From NCBI GenBank assembly GCA_003222945.1, contig QHXM01000072.1:1-64000 (forward strand): DNA of 64,000 nucleotides. The letters are read 5' to 3'. The translations under genes and the position numbers were made by a program. Source of the stretch: Acidobacteriota bacterium. Lineage in GTDB: Bacteria; Acidobacteriota; Blastocatellia; Pyrinomonadales; Pyrinomonadaceae. The stretch's first letter is position 1. Each line of letters starts with the position of its first letter. Positions 39,697 through 48,700 of this stretch are shown one piece after another. The notes under the pieces were generated by a model. The model had not been told where the DNA came from, did no database searches, and saw only the letters and a list, made by a program, of their open reading frames with translations.

Positions 39697-41751
39697 ATGA
39701 CGAAAAAAGGCTATGGCGCTCTACGCGCTGCTGCCATATGGACAGCAACTCTCCTCTGCCTGTTAATTCCTGCCATGACGCAGGCTCAACAGACAGGCCG
39801 CGCACGCTTCGATGTCACGAATTACCGCATTGAGGCTCAACTCTTACCGGACCAACACCTGCTGCGCGCGGGCGCTGAAGTAACTTTTACGCCGCTCGAC
39901 GCAACTCGTTCCGTTATTTTCGAGTTGAACGGCTCGCTCAAGGTCACAAAAATTGAGCGCAACGGGAAGCCCCTGACCAACTTCGTTCAGGACGCGGCTG
40001 GCGCTGACACATCAATCGGACCGAATGTGCGCGTTGATCTGGGCGAGGTTGTCCCGGCAGGTCAGCCCATAGTCCTCAGATTCCAGTGGGAGGGCGGCCT
40101 GACCTCTCCCGAAGGCGGACCGCTTGCGACCAAGCGCCTCGCTTACGTCGGACCGGAAGGCTCTTACCTGATGTACGCCGCGCGCTGGTTTCCCTTCCAC
40201 GATTACGCAGCGGACCTTGCGACCTCAGATATTACAATCATCGTGCCCACAGGGATGCAGGTCGCAGGAACGAGTGATGACCCCGTCACGCCGCAAGTAA
40301 GCAAAGACGGCAACACGCGCTTTCGCTTCACTCATCACAAACCAGTATTGCCCGGCAATTTCGTCGCTGGTCAGTACATCACAAGGTCTCTTAAGTTCGG
40401 CAACTACGACATACAGTTCTACGCGAAAGTCGGAAGCGAGAATCGCGTGGAGAATTATGCAGAGTTGATGGGAACGGCCTTGCAGTTCTACACGCGCGAG
40501 TACGGCCAGCCCGCGTTCGGAACGCGCATGGTCGTTGCTCAGATTGACGACGAGAGCCTTGACACTTACAGCGGACTGGGCATGGTCTTTCTCGCCTCGA
40601 AACTTTTCGACCCGTCACGCCCCGTGCCTGAAGAGAAGTTGCAGCGCGAAGTAGCGTTTCAATGGTGGGGTCAGACCGTAGGCTTGAAATCTTTTGACGA
40701 CGCATGGATTTCGCAGGGGCTTGCGGAATGGAGCGCGTTCGCCTTGCGTGAATCGAATCTTCAGGGCGGAGCGTTAGACGCAGCGCAACGTGAAGAGCAG
40801 GAGCGAGCATTAACATTCGAGCAGACTGCTTCGATTGCTCGCGCGCCTTCTGCTTTAGACGATCAATCGGCTGCATATCAGTCCATAGTCTTCTACAAAG
40901 GCGCTATGGTCTTTCGTATGCTGCGCGAAACTCTAGGCAAAGATAAGTTTCGCCAACTGCTTCGCACATTCTTGGATCAGTATCGCGGCAAGAACGCTTC
41001 GATTGATGACTTTGAAAAACTCACGACGCAGATTGCCGGTCAGAACATGCGCTACTTCTTCGCGCAATGGGTCGAAGGAACGGGCGTTCCTGAGTTCTCG
41101 TCTGACTATCAGATCATACGCACGCGCACCGGAAAATTCCGCACGCGCGGCACAATCAAACAGAACATTGATAACCTGAACATGCCCGTCGAAGTCATGC
41201 TCCGAAGTGAGGGTGGCGACAATCCTATGACCACTTTGCAGCTTCAGGAGAAGAGCGAGGACTTTGATTTCGAGTCAACCGGACAGCCCATAGAGGTGGT
41301 CGTTGACCCGAACGATAAAATCCTGCACATGTCGGACGACATCAAGGTTGCGGTCGTTGCGCGTCGCGGCATAGAGCAGTTTCATGAAGGTCAATACGCA
41401 GAAGCTCAACAGCAGTTGGAAGCCGCGCTCAAGATGGACAAGTCGAACGCGTGGGTCTATTACAACCTGGGGCTTCTATACATGGAGCAGCGCAACTGGC
41501 AACTCGCGCTCGACAATTTCCAGGCAGCGCTTGATAACAGCAGCGCCAAACCCGATTGGCTGGACACTTGGGCGCACATCAAGCGGGGCAACGCCTACGA
41601 CGCGCGCGGTATGCGCCCGCAGGCCGTAAACGAATACAACAAGGCTCTGCAAACGGGAAGCAACTACGACAACGCGCAGGCTGCCGCGAAGAAGTTTCTG
41701 GCAACGCCTTACAACCCGCGAGAGACTACGGCGCAGTCATCTCTAAATTAA
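39697..41751 (+). CDS. M1 aminopeptidase-like protein with degenerate zinc motif and C-terminal TPR
   Basis: TYSGLGMVFLASKLFD...LQREVAFQWWGQTVGLKSFDDAWISQGLAEWSAF; C-terminal TPR (WVYYNLGLLYMEQRNWQLALDNFQAAL). Confidence 0.85.
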   Translation: MTKKGYGALRAAAIWTATLLCLLIPAMTQAQQTGRARFDVTNYRIEAQLLPDQHLLRAGAEVTFTPLDATRSVIFELNGSLKVTKIERNGKPLTNFVQDAAGADTSIGPNVRVDLGEVVPAGQPIVLRFQWEGGLTSPEGGPLATKRLAYVGPEGSYLMYAARWFPFHDYAADLATSDITIIVPTGMQVAGTSDDPVTPQVSKDGNTRFRFTHHKPVLPGNFVAGQYITRSLKFGNYDIQFYAKVGSENRVENYAELMGTALQFYTREYGQPAFGTRMVVAQIDDESLDTYSGLGMVFLASKLFDPSRPVPEEKLQREVAFQWWGQTVGLKSFDDAWISQGLAEWSAFALRESNLQGGALDAAQREEQERALTFEQTASIARAPSALDDQSAAYQSIVFYKGAMVFRMLRETLGKDKFRQLLRTFLDQYRGKNASIDDFEKLTTQIAGQNMRYFFAQWVEGTGVPEFSSDYQIIRTRTGKFRTRGTIKQNIDNLNMPVEVMLRSEGGDNPMTTLQLQEKSEDFDFESTGQPIEVVVDPNDKILHMSDDIKVAVVARRGIEQFHEGQYAEAQQQLEAALKMDKSNAWVYYNLGLLYMEQRNWQLALDNFQAALDNSSAKPDWLDTWAHIKRGNAYDARGMRPQAVNEYNKALQTGSNYDNAQAAAKKFLATPYNPRETTAQSSLN

Positions 41752-41856
41752 GAATTAAGAACTAAGAATTAAAGTTGGAAGACCAGAGAGAGCGCTTCCT
41801 GGTCTTCCATTTTTTACTTTTCAATTCTTAATTTCTAACTCTTAATTCTTAATTCT
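41746..41856. repeat. Heptamer-repeat inverted island 4 with nested hairpin
   Basis: AATTAAGAATTAAGAACTAAGAATTAA ... AATTCTTAATTTCTAACTCTTAATTCTTAATT; inner GGAAGACCAG/CTGGTCTTCC perfect 10-bp stem. Confidence 0.8.
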
Positions 41857-41925
41857 ATTTGCTACACTAGAGAGAGACCCCAAGCGAATTCGGACGCAGG
41901 ATTTATAAGAAGCGAGGAGAGTAAA

Positions 41926-42132
41926 GTGGCTGAAGAGAAACCGAAGGTAGAGAATGAGATTTCCGACGAGACCGGACAGCACGACGCGCGCTTTCTGCTG
42001 TGGCGAAGATTCTGCGCCGACAACAATATTCCTGTGGAGACAATGCCGGGCGACTTGAGCGGCGACGCGAAGCAGAAGTGGGAGAAGCTGAAAGAGAATC
42101 TACTGCCGAAAACTATTATTCCTAAATCGTAA
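41926..42132 (+). CDS. Small hypothetical protein
   Basis: 68 aa; GAGGAG RBS upstream; charged soluble sequence. Confidence 0.55.
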   Translation: MAEEKPKVENEISDETGQHDARFLLWRRFCADNNIPVETMPGDLSGDAKQKWEKLKENLLPKTIIPKS

Positions 42133-42133
42133 A

Positions 42134-42186
42134 CAGTGAATAGTGAATAATGAATAGTTAAGAACCGCTTCTCGCTATTCACTATC
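42134..42186. repeat. Heptamer-repeat island 5 between convergent genes
   Basis: CAGTGAATAGTGAATAATGAATAG ... CTATTCACTAT. Confidence 0.65.
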
Positions 42187-42678
42187 TCAGAAACGGATTT
42201 GTTAGCCGCTCGCGTCCGATGGTCGTCACGGGGCCGTGCCCCGAATAGACTTCAACATCATCGCCGAGCGGCAAGATTTTGTTCACGAGAGAATCCATCA
42301 ATTGCTCGCTCGACCCACCGGGCAAATCAGTTCTTCCGATTGAACCCGCGAAAAGACAATCACCGACAAAGACCTTTTGCTCCGCTTCGCTGGCAGCGCC
42401 ATGTAGAGCGATTCATCTTTCGCGTGAAGAATAATCTCCGCATCAGGCTTCAACCGCTTAAGCGCGGCGACGCCGCCGACGTGGTCCATGTGCGCGTGCG
42501 TCAAGGTGATTGCCTGTAGCTTCAATCCATTCCTCTCAAGCACATCAACAATGCGCTCAGCCTCGTCGCCCGGATCAATGCAGACGGCACGCCGCGTCTT
42601 CTCGCAACCGACGATGCGCGTGTGTTGCTGAAAGGCTGTGACGGTAATCTCTTCTATAATCATAAAACACTTCCCCAA
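42182..42678 (-). pseudogene. Metallo-beta-lactamase-fold hydrolase (glyoxalase II-like), disrupted by apparent internal deletion
   Basis: N-terminal part ITLTHAHMDHVGGVAALKRL...HAKDESLYMALPA; after the junction at ~42383-42392 the family resumes in another frame: EQKVFVGDCLFAGSIGRTDLPGGSSEQLMDSLVNKILPLGDDVEVYSGHGPVTTIGRERLTNPFLR* (42382 to 42182). Confidence 0.85.
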
Positions 42679-42765
42679 AGGCAGCAGGTTATTATTAATT
42701 GAGCATCTAAAGAAGTATAATTCCCCTATAAAAATTACGCTATTAGAAGAGGTTTTTAAGACGCG

Positions 42766-43839
42766 ATGCCTATGAGCGAACGCTCGGCCAGCTTAGCCGA
42801 AGTTTTAGACGAGATGACTGCGGAAGGCGCTCCCGAATTAACAGAGCATCTCGCAGACAACGCACTGCGCTGCTATGCCTGCGGCCACCGTTGCCTGATT
42901 AACGAAGGCAAGCGCGGCATCTGCAAAGTGCGCTTTAACGAAGGCGGCCACCTGCGCGTTCCCATGAACTACGTCGCCGCGCTCGCCTGCGATCCAACAG
43001 AGAAAAAGCCTTTCTTCCACGCGCTGCCCGGCTCAGACACGCTGACATTTGGAATGCTCGGATGCGACCTGCATTGCTCTTATTGTCAAAATTGGTTGAC
43101 GAGCCAGGCACTGCGCGACGGCGCGGCGGGCGTTGCGCCGAATGTTGTCTCTGTTGATAGGCTCATTTCGATGGCGAAGGCTTACGGCGCGTCGCTGGTC
43201 GGGACGAGTTACAACGAGCCTTTGATTACGGCTGAGTGGGCTGTGGATGTTTTCAAACGTGCGAAGCCGGAAGGGTTCAGGACGGCTTTCATCTCGAACG
43301 GTAATGCAACGCCGCAGGTCTTGGATTACATACGCCCCTGGACCGATTGCTACAAGATTGATCTGAAGTCAATGAACGACCGCAACTACCGGCAACTCGG
43401 CGGCGTCGTGGATAATATTTTAGAGACTGTGAAGATGGTCCACGAGCGCGGGTTCTGGGAAGAGATTGTGACGCTCGTGATTCCGGGCTTTAACGATTCT
43501 GAGGATGAACTAAAACGCGCGGCTGATTTCATCGCTTCCGTGTCGGTTGATATTCCCTGGCACGTGACTGCGTTTCATCAGGACTATCACATGACGGAGA
43601 ATGCTAACACGACGGCAGAGCAGTTGATACGCGCCTGCGAGATTGGGCGCGAGGCAGGGCTTCGTTACATCTACGCCGGAAATCTTCCGGGCAGAGTCGG
43701 ACGCTGGGAGGACACTTACTGCCACGCGTGCGATGAACTTCTAATCGAGCGCTACGGCTACATCATACGGCAGATGAAAGTGACGCGCGCAGGCACTTGC
43801 CCGAAGTGCGCGACTGTGATTCCGGGAATTTGGTCTTAA
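42766..43839 (+). CDS. Radical SAM protein of the AmmeMemoRadiSam / PFL-activase-like family
   Basis: RCYACGHRCLINEGKRGICKVR; TFGMLGCDLHCSYCQNWLTSQ (CxxxCxxC-like); GTSYNEPLI. Confidence 0.88.
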   Translation: MPMSERSASLAEVLDEMTAEGAPELTEHLADNALRCYACGHRCLINEGKRGICKVRFNEGGHLRVPMNYVAALACDPTEKKPFFHALPGSDTLTFGMLGCDLHCSYCQNWLTSQALRDGAAGVAPNVVSVDRLISMAKAYGASLVGTSYNEPLITAEWAVDVFKRAKPEGFRTAFISNGNATPQVLDYIRPWTDCYKIDLKSMNDRNYRQLGGVVDNILETVKMVHERGFWEEIVTLVIPGFNDSEDELKRAADFIASVSVDIPWHVTAFHQDYHMTENANTTAEQLIRACEIGREAGLRYIYAGNLPGRVGRWEDTYCHACDELLIERYGYIIRQMKVTRAGTCPKCATVIPGIWS

Positions 43840-43846
43840 CGAAGAA

Positions 43847-43962
43847 TAACCACAGAGTACACAGAGGAAATAATTTCAGACAGAAAAATTGAAAGCTTAA
43901 ATCTGCTATCTGAAATCCTATTTCTTCTCTCTTCTCTGTGCCCTCTGTGTACTCTGTGGTTA
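43847..43962. repeat. Inverted CACAGAG-type repeat island 6 between convergent genes
   Basis: TAACCACAGAGTACACAGAG / CTCTGTGTACTCTGTGGTTA perfect 20-bp inverted repeat. Confidence 0.85.
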
Positions 43963-43982
43963 AATCCTTCCTCGTCTAACTC

Positions 43983-44942
43983 CTACTTCTTAGCTGCTGG
44001 AGGCGCTGCCTGGACCGGAGTTCCCTGATGGAATTCGGCCTGCCAGTTTCCGTTGTGCTTGGCCCAGATGGTTGTATGTCGCTCGCCTTGCGGACCGGAG
44101 CCTGGAGACGGGCCTTTGACCATGTAGGTCACAAGCTGAGCGTCGCTATCAATATTGATGGTCTTGAAATCGCTCAACGTGAACTTTGAAAAATCGAACT
44201 GCGTGACCATTTTGACTGAGCCAGCTTTGTCATAAACGCCATCGGGTTCGACTTCAAGCGCATCGTCAGCCAGATAATTAGCGAAGCCGTTGGCGTCCTT
44301 CTTCTTCAGATCGTCCCAGACCATCTTCTCTCTTGCAGTAGCATCGTCGTTGCCGCACGCGGGCATTGACGCCATGCCGCCCGGACTTGCTTTCGCTTCA
44401 GGAGACTTAGCAGTAGAAGGCGGAGGAGTTGAAGCTGGTTTTACCTCGCATTCCTGATGATAAAGACCCAACCATTTGCCGCCGCGATTGACCCACAAAC
44501 TGCTTGCGCGCAATGGCGTGTCGGGTGTTGGCTTGCCGTTGCTCATACCCTTAGCCTTGACCGTGTAGGTCACGACGGCTGCGTCCTTATCTAGCATCAG
44601 AACCTTCCAATCAGATAATGTTATTTCGGTTGGTTCAAAACCCTTAAGGCCGTTGAGAGTCCCGGCTTTGTCGTAGATGCCGTCGGGCGCTATGTAGATG
44701 AAATCATCGGTCAGCATGTCGCCGACGGCAGCGTTGTCCTTCGCTTTGATCTTGTCCCAAATCTCTTTCTCTCTTGCGGTGATTGCGTCGCTAGGTGTCG
44801 TTGCCTCCGCTTTCGGCGTGGCGCTCGTGTTAGCGTTTGTGTCCGCAGGCGTGTTCGATGTGTTCGCATTGTTAGACGACGGCGTCGTGCTGCAAGCTGA
44901 GAAGCTGAGCAAGACTGCCGCCAGCAAAATTAATCGCTTCAT
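43983..44942 (-). CDS. Lipoprotein with two tandem SnoaL/DUF4440-like domains
   Basis: LLAAVLLSFSACSTTPSS lipobox; two EKEIWDKIKAKDNAAVGDMLTDDFIYIAPDGIYDKAG-type units. Confidence 0.8.
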   Translation of the reverse strand: MKRLILLAAVLLSFSACSTTPSSNNANTSNTPADTNANTSATPKAEATTPSDAITAREKEIWDKIKAKDNAAVGDMLTDDFIYIAPDGIYDKAGTLNGLKGFEPTEITLSDWKVLMLDKDAAVVTYTVKAKGMSNGKPTPDTPLRASSLWVNRGGKWLGLYHQECEVKPASTPPPSTAKSPEAKASPGGMASMPACGNDDATAREKMVWDDLKKKDANGFANYLADDALEVEPDGVYDKAGSVKMVTQFDFSKFTLSDFKTINIDSDAQLVTYMVKGPSPGSGPQGERHTTIWAKHNGNWQAEFHQGTPVQAAPPAAKK

Positions 44943-45040
44943 CTTTGAAGAACTCCTGGCAAAGGGATGTAAAAGGCATCTGTGCTTCTATGACAATCGG
45001 GCGCACAAGTCAAGGGCGGGAGGCAGGGCTGTTGGTTGGA

Positions 45041-46300
45041 TTAAAAATTTGATGACCTACGCTCGCCGCCTTCGGGCGTGCCGAAAACGGGCGCGTACTC
45101 GCCCGTCAACTCTGCGGCCTTCAACGCGCGCTTCAGTTCCGCAAAGTCACGCGAGACCTGATTGAACTCATCCTGATCGAACTGTTCAGGCTCGCCAGCA
45201 AACTTCAATACGCGGTCAATTCTCTCTACTGCACAATCGAGCGCGTCAACCGACAGCTTATTCTGTTCGATGGCTTCGACGATCAGATCGCGCGCGGCAA
45301 TGAAGTTTGCCTCCTGCTCGCAAATAAGAATCATGTCCGAGCCTGCCTGGATTGCGCGCAAAGTAGCTTCAGCAACCGAAAGAGTCTGCACGACCGCTCC
45401 CATCTCCATGTCGTCCGTGATGACCAGGCCATCGAATTTAAGAACTATTCGCAGGAGTCGCATGACGACGTTGCTGCTGATTGTCGCAGGAAGTTTATGA
45501 AAGCTTTCGAGCGCGGGCAGTTCGCCTGTGCGATGAAACCATGCCTGCAATAGCTCGGAGACTTCCGGGAAAGCGCCGTGGCTCACCATCAAGGCATGAA
45601 GGCGCTCGCCCGCGCTATGAAACATCAAGTCCATGAAGGGCACAAGATCATGCTCAAGAATCTCTCCCCACGAATGCTTAACAATGGGAAGCCTGCGATG
45701 CGAATCAATGTCGGAGCCTCCGAGTCCCGGAAAATGTTTTCCGCAGCCGATGACTTGATTCTTCTGAAGTCCGTCGAGGTAAGCTCCGGCGAGTCTTGAG
45801 ACTTCCGCAGCGGTTCTGCCGAAGGTTCGCCCGCGAAGTCCGTTCTCCTGATTGTCGCCCGATAGGTCCAGCACGGGCGCAAAGTTTATGTTGAAGCCAA
45901 GAAGACGAAGCGCGCGTGCGGAAAGCTCTCCAAACTTTTCTGCCAATTCGGATGAGCCAGCATCGCGCACAGCCTTGGCCGAAGGCATAGGCTCACAGAT
46001 TTTTCGGAAGCGATCAACGAGTCCGCCCTCCTGGTCAATGCCTATCAGGACAGGGTGGTCCACAGAGTCGCGTATCTGCGCGTTAAGGTTTGCGACCTGT
46101 TCAGCGGATTTAACGTTACGCCCGAATAGCACTACGCCTCCGGGCTGCACCTCGCCAAGCATAGCGCGCGTTCGCTTGGTCAACTCTGTGCCCGGCAACC
46201 CTATGAACAGCAATCGCCCGGCCTTGCGCTTGATCCCTTGCGCGTCCACCGCGCTCGTTCCCGCTTTTTTACTCTTCGGCATAAATTCGGTTTGTCGCAA
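45041..46300 (-). CDS. nagZ: Beta-N-acetylhexosaminidase (GH3, NagZ-like)
   Basis: PVLIGIDQEGGLVDRF, GKHFPGLGGSDIDSHRRLP, FDGLVITDDMEMGAV motifs. Confidence 0.87.
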   Translation of the reverse strand: MRQTEFMPKSKKAGTSAVDAQGIKRKAGRLLFIGLPGTELTKRTRAMLGEVQPGGVVLFGRNVKSAEQVANLNAQIRDSVDHPVLIGIDQEGGLVDRFRKICEPMPSAKAVRDAGSSELAEKFGELSARALRLLGFNINFAPVLDLSGDNQENGLRGRTFGRTAAEVSRLAGAYLDGLQKNQVIGCGKHFPGLGGSDIDSHRRLPIVKHSWGEILEHDLVPFMDLMFHSAGERLHALMVSHGAFPEVSELLQAWFHRTGELPALESFHKLPATISSNVVMRLLRIVLKFDGLVITDDMEMGAVVQTLSVAEATLRAIQAGSDMILICEQEANFIAARDLIVEAIEQNKLSVDALDCAVERIDRVLKFAGEPEQFDQDEFNQVSRDFAELKRALKAAELTGEYAPVFGTPEGGERRSSNF

Positions 46301-46447
46301 GCTTAATGTTCAAGGCAGACTTTAGCAAGAAGACTGCGGCGCGCGTGAGCTTTCCTGCCCTGCCCAGTCTTTGATGCTCGCTTGAACGAGTAACACTTGC
46401 AGCCTTACTATTCTATTTAGATTGCAGCGGACAGGGTTTCTAAACGA

Positions 46448-47410
46448 GTGAGCAATAATTCAAACAACGACACACCCGCTTCACGCTCGCGCAAGATTAA
46501 GGAGAGAGCCTGCGCGGAAGGCTTCCACTTGGTGGGCATCGTTAAAGCAGATGCATTAGAGCTTGAGCGCGAGCGTTTGCAGGAATGGTTAGAGCGCAGG
46601 CTTCACGGCGAGATGCGTTGGATGGAACGCGAGCCGGAGAAGAGAACAGACCCGCGCCTAGTTCTGCCTTCGACTCGCTCGGTTGTGGCTGTTGCGCTCA
46701 ACTACTACACGCCGCATAAACACACGGATGAGCCTTCGACCGGCAAGATTTCGCGCTACGCATGGGGAGACAATTATCATGATGTCGTAGGGGAAAAATT
46801 AAAGCGTCTTCTCGCATGGATCAAAGAGCAATGGCCTGAAACGGAAGGCAAGGTTTGCGTTGATATTCAACCCGTGATGGATAAGGTTTGGGCTGAGCGC
46901 GCAGGTCTTGGCTGGATTGGCAAACACTCTAACCTGATAACGCGCGAGCGCGGCTCCTGGGTTTTCCTGGGCGAGTTAATCTTAAACCTTGAGCTTGAAC
47001 CGGACGCAGGTAGGGTCGAAGATCACTGCGGAACTTGTACGCTCTGCATTGAAGCCTGCCCGACGAAAGCAATCGTAGAGCCTTACGTCGTTGACTCGAA
47101 CCGCTGCATCTCACATGCTACGATTGAGCTTCGCGCGCCTGAAATTCCCGACGATGTTTCTTCAAATCTAAAAGGATGGCTCTACGGCTGCGACATCTGC
47201 CAGGACGTATGCCCATGGAATCGCTTCGAGCAACAGACAGACGAATCAAGGTTTGAGCCGCGTGATAATAACGTCAACGCAAACCTGTCAGACATTCTCG
47301 AACTGACTCCCGAAACTTACGCTGAACGCTTTCGCCGAAGCGCAATCAAACGCGCCAAGCTCACAGGTCTTCAACGCAACGCACGCACACTCGTTGAGCA
47401 CAAGGCTTGA
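46448..47410 (+). CDS. queG: Epoxyqueuosine reductase
   Basis: WAERAGLGWIGKHSNLI, DHCGTCTLCIEACPTKAIVEPYVVD, GCDICQDVCPWNR iron-sulfur motifs; GTG start. Confidence 0.92.
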   Translation: MSNNSNNDTPASRSRKIKERACAEGFHLVGIVKADALELERERLQEWLERRLHGEMRWMEREPEKRTDPRLVLPSTRSVVAVALNYYTPHKHTDEPSTGKISRYAWGDNYHDVVGEKLKRLLAWIKEQWPETEGKVCVDIQPVMDKVWAERAGLGWIGKHSNLITRERGSWVFLGELILNLELEPDAGRVEDHCGTCTLCIEACPTKAIVEPYVVDSNRCISHATIELRAPEIPDDVSSNLKGWLYGCDICQDVCPWNRFEQQTDESRFEPRDNNVNANLSDILELTPETYAERFRRSAIKRAKLTGLQRNARTLVEHKA

Positions 47411-47670
47411 TTGATAGAGACTCGGAATAGAACACCCCGGAGAATGCTTCTCATACTCTGCGGCCAAAACGATTGGCGTCGTCTGTTTTAGACTTGCGCG
47501 GATAAATCGCATTACTAAACAAACTTGCCGCACACCGCGCGCGGGCAATATCAGACCGGCATTCATTGGAACGTGATTCGCCTCCCTCTTTCACGGCTCG
47601 CAAAGGCCAGCAACACCGACGCGAGCCGACTAGGGTTAAGACTGAAGAGAAAGTTATTATGTAAGGTTGA

Positions 47671-47710
47671 GGCTCAAGGCGTTAACTATAATGCCTTGAG
47701 CCTTCTTTTT
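47671..47710 (+). terminator. Rho-independent terminator
   Basis: GGCTCAAGGC gttaactataat GCCTTGAGCC then TTCTTTTT. Confidence 0.85.
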
Positions 47711-47811
47711 ATCTCACATCAATCTTACAATCCACGCGGAAGAAACCTTATAGAACTCTTCAACGTAGTCCAGGAGACCAGAATTTACATAAAGGAGCAG
47801 GCGAGCGAAGT

Positions 47812-48690
47812 ATGCGTATTCTCATCATCGGCGGCACGCGCTTCATAGGTCCATACGTTGTGCAGCGGCTTGCTAACGAAGGACACGACATCACAATCTT
47901 TCATCGCGGAGAAACAGAAGCTGACTCACGCGTTCGCGTCCAGGAGATTCACGGCGACCGCCGCGAGCTTTCGTCTTTCGTTGCAGAGTTCAAAACCGTG
48001 AAGCCTGACGTTGTGCTCGACATGATTGCTTACACAGAAGAAGATGCTCGCAATCTTTATCCACACCGCGCGCACGCCAAAGGCCAGGACGATTTCGCGT
48101 ATAATTACGAGAAGATTCTTGTAGAGCGTGTTGTGATGAGCGATGCGGCGCTTCCCTTCACTATCTTAAGACTTCCGGCTGTTTATGGTCCGAATGATTC
48201 GCAGCATCGTCTGTTCGGTTATCTGAAACGTATGGACGACCGACGGCCTGCGATCCTGCTCGAAGAGGAGCAATCGCGCTGGCGCTGGACGCGCGGCTAT
48301 GTTCAGAATGTGGCGGACGCTATCGCTCTGGCAGTAACAGATAATCGCGCAATGAATAGAATCTACAACGTGGGCGAACCGGAAGCATTGAGTGAAAGCG
48401 ATTGGGTTCACGCCATAGGCCACGCAGCCGGCTGGGATGGCCGAATTGTAGTTCTCCCGAAAGATTCCATGCCCGCGCACATGACCACGAACGCAGACTA
48501 CTCGCACCATCTGTTTACAGACACAAACCGCATACGCGCAGAGCTTGGGTTTAATGAACAGGTATCTCGTCAGGAATCTCTGCACAAAACGATTGACTGG
48601 GAGCGCGCGAATCCGCCAGCCGAACCCTTTCCGGCTGAGTCCGAATACGCAGCCGAAGATGCTATTCTCGCAAAGCTAAAAATAGATTGA
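47812..48690 (+). CDS. NAD-dependent epimerase/dehydratase with apparent in-frame internal deletion
   Basis: MRILIIGGTRFIGPYVVQRLANEGH...VVLDMIAYTEEDAR directly joined to NLYPHRAHAKGQDDFAYNYEKILVERVV; expected middle Rossmann segment absent. Confidence 0.8.
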   Translation: MRILIIGGTRFIGPYVVQRLANEGHDITIFHRGETEADSRVRVQEIHGDRRELSSFVAEFKTVKPDVVLDMIAYTEEDARNLYPHRAHAKGQDDFAYNYEKILVERVVMSDAALPFTILRLPAVYGPNDSQHRLFGYLKRMDDRRPAILLEEEQSRWRWTRGYVQNVADAIALAVTDNRAMNRIYNVGEPEALSESDWVHAIGHAAGWDGRIVVLPKDSMPAHMTTNADYSHHLFTDTNRIRAELGFNEQVSRQESLHKTIDWERANPPAEPFPAESEYAAEDAILAKLKID

Positions 48691-48700
48691 AGGAGAAGAG

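Noticed and set aside
42199-42519. Plus-strand 106 aa ORF
   Set aside because: Antisense to the disrupted MBL hydrolase, whose C-terminal frame explains the region.
45852-46325. Plus-strand 157 aa ORF
   Set aside because: Antisense to nagZ; composition typical of a shadow frame.
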